From: Acinetobacter sp. ANC 5054
Lineage (GTDB): Bacteria; Pseudomonadota; Gammaproteobacteria; Pseudomonadales; Moraxellaceae
NCBI RefSeq assembly: GCF_002135295.1
Contig: NZ_NEGG01000010.1
Coordinates: 1 to 64,000 of the forward strand
Direction of reading: 5' to 3'
DNA length: 64,000 nt
Below the pieces are notes generated by a model that saw only the letters and a list, made by a program, of their open reading frames with translations, did not search any database and was not told the DNA's origin. How positions within the stretch are numbered: the first letter of the stretch is position 1; each line of letters starts with the position of its first letter. Below are positions 60,279 to 64,000 of the stretch, one piece after another. The translations under genes and the position numbers were made by a program.

Positions 60279-61361
60279 ATGTCTGTGTCAAACAACCACA
60301 ATTTTAATATTGATGTTCATCATCATTTGATTCCACCAGCATTCACGCAAGCAATGCAAAAATATGGCATAAACCAAGTCGCTGGCGCGCCATTGCCTCT
60401 ATGGAATGCAGAACGCTCGCTGGAAGCCATGGATTTAATTGGTACACAGACAGCAATAACGTCCTTGTCAGCGCCCGGTGTATATTTTGGTGATTTAAAA
60501 GAGGCCTGTGATCTAGCTCGTGCTTGTAATGAATATTCAGCCGAAATTAAAATCAAGTATCCGGGTCGCTTTGGTTCTTTTGCTGTTTTACCCATGCCTT
60601 TTACCGAAGCGTCTTGCCGCGAAGCCGAATATGCATTGGACATGCTTAAAGCCGAAGGCATCGTGCTATTGGGTAGTACTGAAGGAATATTTTTGGGCGA
60701 TGCACAACTTGAAGAACTGATGCATGTTCTCAATGAACGTCTGGCGACTGTATTTGTTCATCCCAATATCCATGCTTCAAGCAATCAAGTGAATTTAAAT
60801 ATACCCGGATTTATTTTAGAGTTTTTGTGCGATACCACACGCGCATCTGTCAATTTGGTTGCTTCAGGCGTGTTAGAACGATATCCAAAAATTAATTGGA
60901 TCTTGGCACATGCAGGCGGCTTCCTGCCATATGTCGCTTGGCGTGTATCTTTAAGTAATATGATGCCTGAATTGGCAGAGAAAATCCCCGAAGGTTTTTT
61001 ACATTATATTCGTCGTTTTTACTTTGACACGGCACTATCACCTTCGCCTTATGCGATGGCTGCATTGAATGAACTGGTTGACCCAAGTCATATTCTTTTT
61101 GGCAGTGATTTTCCCTTTGCACCCAAACAATTATCAATCATACAAAAGCAAAATTTTGATAATTTGAAAGTCTTTAGTCCAGAAACTAAGCAAAATATTT
61201 TAGCGCATAATGCTTTGGCTTTATTTCCACAATTTCAAATCGATGAAAATCAATCGATTCCAGCATTACAACATTATTCATCAGCATCATTTTCAACACG
61301 TCTAAAACATCACTTAATGAAACCTATACTAAAAATAGGTGAAAATATTCGAAAACGATAA
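60279..61361 (+). CDS. ACMSD-like amidohydrolase/decarboxylase
   Basis: This 360-aa metal-dependent TIM-barrel enzyme of the amidohydrolase_2 group has HxH (His14, His16 in DVHHHLIPP), His161, His211 and Asp277 (GSDFPF). Members decarboxylate aromatic or semialdehyde carboxylates. It follows the FAH gene by 24 bp. It may remove CO2 from the cluster's aromatic acid or from a ring-cleavage product. A C-terminal basic tail (ARLKHH-type, IGENIRKR) is unusual. Confidence 0.8.
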   Translation: MSVSNNHNFNIDVHHHLIPPAFTQAMQKYGINQVAGAPLPLWNAERSLEAMDLIGTQTAITSLSAPGVYFGDLKEACDLARACNEYSAEIKIKYPGRFGSFAVLPMPFTEASCREAEYALDMLKAEGIVLLGSTEGIFLGDAQLEELMHVLNERLATVFVHPNIHASSNQVNLNIPGFILEFLCDTTRASVNLVASGVLERYPKINWILAHAGGFLPYVAWRVSLSNMMPELAEKIPEGFLHYIRRFYFDTALSPSPYAMAALNELVDPSHILFGSDFPFAPKQLSIIQKQNFDNLKVFSPETKQNILAHNALALFPQFQIDENQSIPALQHYSSASFSTRLKHHLMKPILKIGENIRKR

Positions 61362-61515
61362 AGCTCGTTTGATTGTTTAAAACGGTTAAAAATGCAATCT
61401 ACCATTAAACGATGCTGTTTTTTATTTCAACATTTCTTATTACTGAGGCAGTATTTAAAACGACTATTCCACAATAAACCTATTTCTATATGTAAATGTA
61501 GTCTTTGATTCTGAG

Positions 61516-62235
61516 TTAATCCGCTTTTTTGGCAGGCTCAGGTTCCTTAAACCTTTGCTGGGATGCTAAATAGGCAAGATATAAAATAGGTAAAATAAAA
61601 AATATGACGCTCCAAAAATCTAAGGAAACGTACAAGATTGCTCCAAGAAAGGCACCAGCGACAAACCCCATAACAATACTTAAGCTTTTCCACATTTTAT
61701 GACGGTTGTCATGCGTTTTATTCCGCATATAGTTGGAGAGATCTATCCCAAATTGTGTGGTATTTCCAGTCATCATCGTACTGGGGCTCAGATGTTTAAT
61801 CAGGGTTTTACTTGAAGTATTGCGAATCGCAAGCGCAATTAAACCTAAACCACCAGTAATACCGACTGTCCAGCTATTGGCATTTGCAAAGGGTTCAAAA
61901 TATAAACCAGACAACATAAAGCCTGTCAAAAATAGCGCTTCAAATAGAAATAACATTGCTAATGTTTTATGTTTGCTATGAGTGGAATCGATGAGATATT
62001 TGGTAATTGCAACAGTTAAAATAAATAGCGGGATTGCTGCCAACTTTATCCATATCCCCTCACCATCTTTCACCCAAGCCGCACCTGCGAGAACTAAGTT
62101 TCCTGTCACATGCGCAGTAAAGAAACCAAACAAAGCAATAAAGCCAATGGTATCAATTGCACCACCAACCAGAGCTAAAACCACTGGATCACGGCATTCT
62201 TTCCATAAACTAAAAGTCCCATCATCATTATTCAT
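61516..62235 (-). CDS. DUF1275 (YoaK-family) membrane protein
   Basis: This 239-aa protein has about six helices. GGAIDTIGFIALFGFFTAHVTGN and LSPSTMMTGNTTQFGIDLS are the DUF1275 hallmarks. Function is unknown. It is separate from the meta-cleavage cluster, convergent with its rightward arm. AGGAGA lies just upstream of the ATG. Confidence 0.85.
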   Translation of the reverse strand: MNNDDGTFSLWKECRDPVVLALVGGAIDTIGFIALFGFFTAHVTGNLVLAGAAWVKDGEGIWIKLAAIPLFILTVAITKYLIDSTHSKHKTLAMLFLFEALFLTGFMLSGLYFEPFANANSWTVGITGGLGLIALAIRNTSSKTLIKHLSPSTMMTGNTTQFGIDLSNYMRNKTHDNRHKMWKSLSIVMGFVAGAFLGAILYVSLDFWSVIFFILPILYLAYLASQQRFKEPEPAKKAD

Positions 62236-62390
62236 TTTTATCTTCTCCTTATTTTGGGACTGGCTTTATTGGGTGTATTTACATATCTGAACGTTCTACC
62301 TAAATGCCAATCATTGAAATACTAGGAATATATAACGTTATAAAAAAATGTATATTTATTGGTTTAAGCAGCTCAAAACACCTAATTATT

Positions 62391-62555
62391 TTATTGCATG
62401 AAATCTCGCAGCAATGGTATGACTTTTTCACCAATAACCATTCCCAATAAACCAGTTAAAGCAACCAGTGGTGGCGCAGGTGATTTCACATTTAACAGGT
62501 AATATAAAATCCCTACCAATAATCCTACCGCAAGTGAGAGTAGATATAGTTTCAT
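62391..62555 (-). CDS. XapX-domain small membrane protein
   Basis: This 54-aa protein (MKLYLLSLAVGLLVGILYYL..., then SPAPPLVALTGLLGMVIGE) matches the XapX/DUF1427 family: two short helices around a PAPP motif. GAGG lies 5 nt upstream of the ATG. XapX proteins often adjoin amidohydrolase genes such as the broken one just upstream. Function unknown. Confidence 0.85.
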   Translation of the reverse strand: MKLYLLSLAVGLLVGILYYLLNVKSPAPPLVALTGLLGMVIGEKVIPLLRDFMQ

Positions 62556-62616
62556 AGAAACCTCGGAACACGGTCATTGCGAACACAACAACCGTGTTGT
62601 CAAACAGGATGAATGC

Positions 62617-64000
62617 TTAAAATGCAAAACAAGAACAGCCTAGCGCTCCCCAAAATGACTTTTTATCTTTGTCATTAACAGGAACATCCATGAACCATGC
62701 ATGATTATGTCCATGCATGCCGCAACTGGAGCTACATGCACAATCTGCAGATTGGCTTTGCAAAGGCTGTAATGAAGGCGCATTTCTATTTTCACTTAAA
62801 CGCCAATGCCCCCGTAGCGTTTCACTGGTGACCAATCAGGTGATGCAGGCGGTAATGGTGGATCATCTTGCTTAAATTCAGCGCCTGCATAGACAACTTT
62901 TCCGCCTAAAATGGTATAAACTGATTCAATCCATTGTATGGATTCAGGCTCAACCGTAAAAAAGTCATCGGATAAAACCACCAGATCTGCCAATTCACCT
63001 GCTTGTAATGAACCTTTACTACTTTGCTCTCCAGAGAACCAAGCAGAGCCTTTGGTCCACAGTTCCAGTGCTTTTTGACGATCTAAAATATTTTTTTGGT
63101 CATATAACGGCATGCCACCCAGTGTTTTACCCGTGCTTAGCCAATATAAACACACCCAAGGGTTGTAAGAAGCAACACGTGTTGCATCTGTACCTGCACC
63201 TACGGGAACTCCAAGCTCTAACATTTTTTTCACAGGGGGTGTCGCTTTAGCAGCATCGACACCATAGCGCTGAACGAAGGTTTCACCCTGAAATGCCATA
63301 CGGTGCTGAATTGCAATGCCTCCACCCAATGCACCAATCCTTTCGATATTTTTCTCAGAAACCGTTTCAGCATGATCAATAATGAAACGAGTCGCAAAAG
63401 GTTGTTTTTGATTAACACGCTCAAATACATTGAGCATGCGATCGATACTTTCATCATAGGTTGCATGAATTCGAAATGGCTATTTTTTTTCAGCCAACAA
63501 TTCAACAATTTTTTCTAACTCAGCTTCCATTTTCTCCGGTAAATCTGGACGTGGTTCAGCAAAGTTTTCAAAATCTCCCGCAGACCACGTTAAATTTTCA
63601 CCCGCACCATTCATTTTTAATAATGCATCACCATCACCAGGAAAGGTCATCTCCGTCCATTTTTCATAGTCTTGTAACTCTTCTCCAGCCTTTTGGGCAA
63701 ACAAGTTATAAGCTATGCGTACAGTCATTTGGTCTTTGCCATGTAACTCATTAATCACTTCATAATCATCTGGATAGTTTTGTCCACCACCACCAGCATC
63801 AATTGCAGATGTAATGCCCAAACGGTTTAATTCACGCATAAAATGACGGGTCGAATTCACTTGATCGGACAACTCAAGTTTCGGGGTTTTACCTAGGGTT
63901 GAATACAAGATCGTGGCTGCGGGTGTTGCTAAGAGTAAACCTGTGGGTTCACCCTTTTCGTCACGCTGAATGGTGCCGCCCGGAGGGTCTGGTGTGTCTT
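62617..64000 (-). pseudogene. YtcJ-like amidohydrolase, disrupted, 5' end outside window
   Basis: The frame enters from the right edge (PPGGTIQRDEKGEPTGLLLA) and reads through ITSAIDAGGG to VELLAEKK. There a TAG at 63480-63482 replaces the tryptophan expected in the KKWPFRIHATYDES motif. The same frame then continues to a second lesion at a C5 tract (62809-62813), where one base appears missing. The family C-terminal end (SSCGMHGHNHAW, SFWGALGCSCFAF) follows in another frame and ends at 62617. Two independent lesions argue for a pseudogene, although the homopolymer one could be a sequencing error. Confidence 0.8.

Overview
The window reads as chromosomal DNA of an Acinetobacter species (Moraxellaceae). 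The evidence is the AT-rich composition, protein-level resemblance of the benzoate/catechol genes to those of A. baylyi, the MesX/MesD methionine synthase pair, a DcaP-type porin, and a dif-type site with Acinetobacter-like XerC and XerD arms. No tRNA, rRNA or CRISPR array was seen.

Layout. (1) 1-465: a truncated IS5-type transposase next to a broken Rhs tail. (2) 500-15,900: a continuous catabolic island. On the minus strand it runs catB-catC-catA-benABCDE-catIJ-catF-catD, which takes benzoate through catechol and the beta-ketoadipate branch to succinyl-CoA and acetyl-CoA. It is controlled by one divergent BenM-like LysR regulator and followed by a benzoate permease and a porin. (3) 16,000-17,700 and 28,350-28,900: an orphan Rhs C-terminal toxin with its immunity gene, a lone immunity gene, and several decayed Rhs/immunity fragments. 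(4) 17,850-22,080: a Fur-box-preceded TonB receptor (haem-type) with an EF-hand protein and a DUF4198 protein. (5) 22,298-28,315: a GntR regulator and a compact vitamin-salvage-like operon (41-aa ORF, APH-fold kinase, TonB receptor, PnuC/PnuT permease, periplasmic HAD phosphatase). (6) 29,000-37,900: QueH; an Rrf2 regulator divergent from a thioredoxin-reductase-like flavoprotein; the mesX-mesD-flavin reductase-TauE methionine cluster; a DUF1826-like protein; Cfa. (7) 38,128-44,450: czcICBA heavy-metal RND efflux behind a promoter with the 19-bp spacer typical of MerR-family control.

(8) 45,730-46,748: the most unusual stretch. A 28-bp dif site is followed by about 1 kb holding four tiny genes chained by ATGA overlaps, a divergent small regulator, three repeated operator-like motifs, and a terminal pair of inverted dif-like sites whose 12-nt centre resembles the folded attP of CTX-type filamentous phages. 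I interpret it as a minimal Xer-integrated satellite or an internally deleted filamentous phage.

(9) 47,000-54,500: a 52-aa membrane protein, an unknown AT-rich gene, a MocR regulator with three octamer operators, an amidase, a TonB receptor with a duplicated signal-peptide segment, and a sirtuin that has lost its NAD-binding signature. (10) 54,700-61,400: a TetR-controlled aromatic meta-cleavage cluster (flavin hydroxylase, extradiol dioxygenase, C-C hydrolase; divergent FAH-family and ACMSD-like enzymes) with shared TTGAACA/TGTTCAA operators. (11) 61,500-64,000: a DUF1275 protein, a XapX protein, and an amidohydrolase pseudogene running off the right edge.

All family assignments come from reading motifs by eye and from memory of the families; no database search was run.
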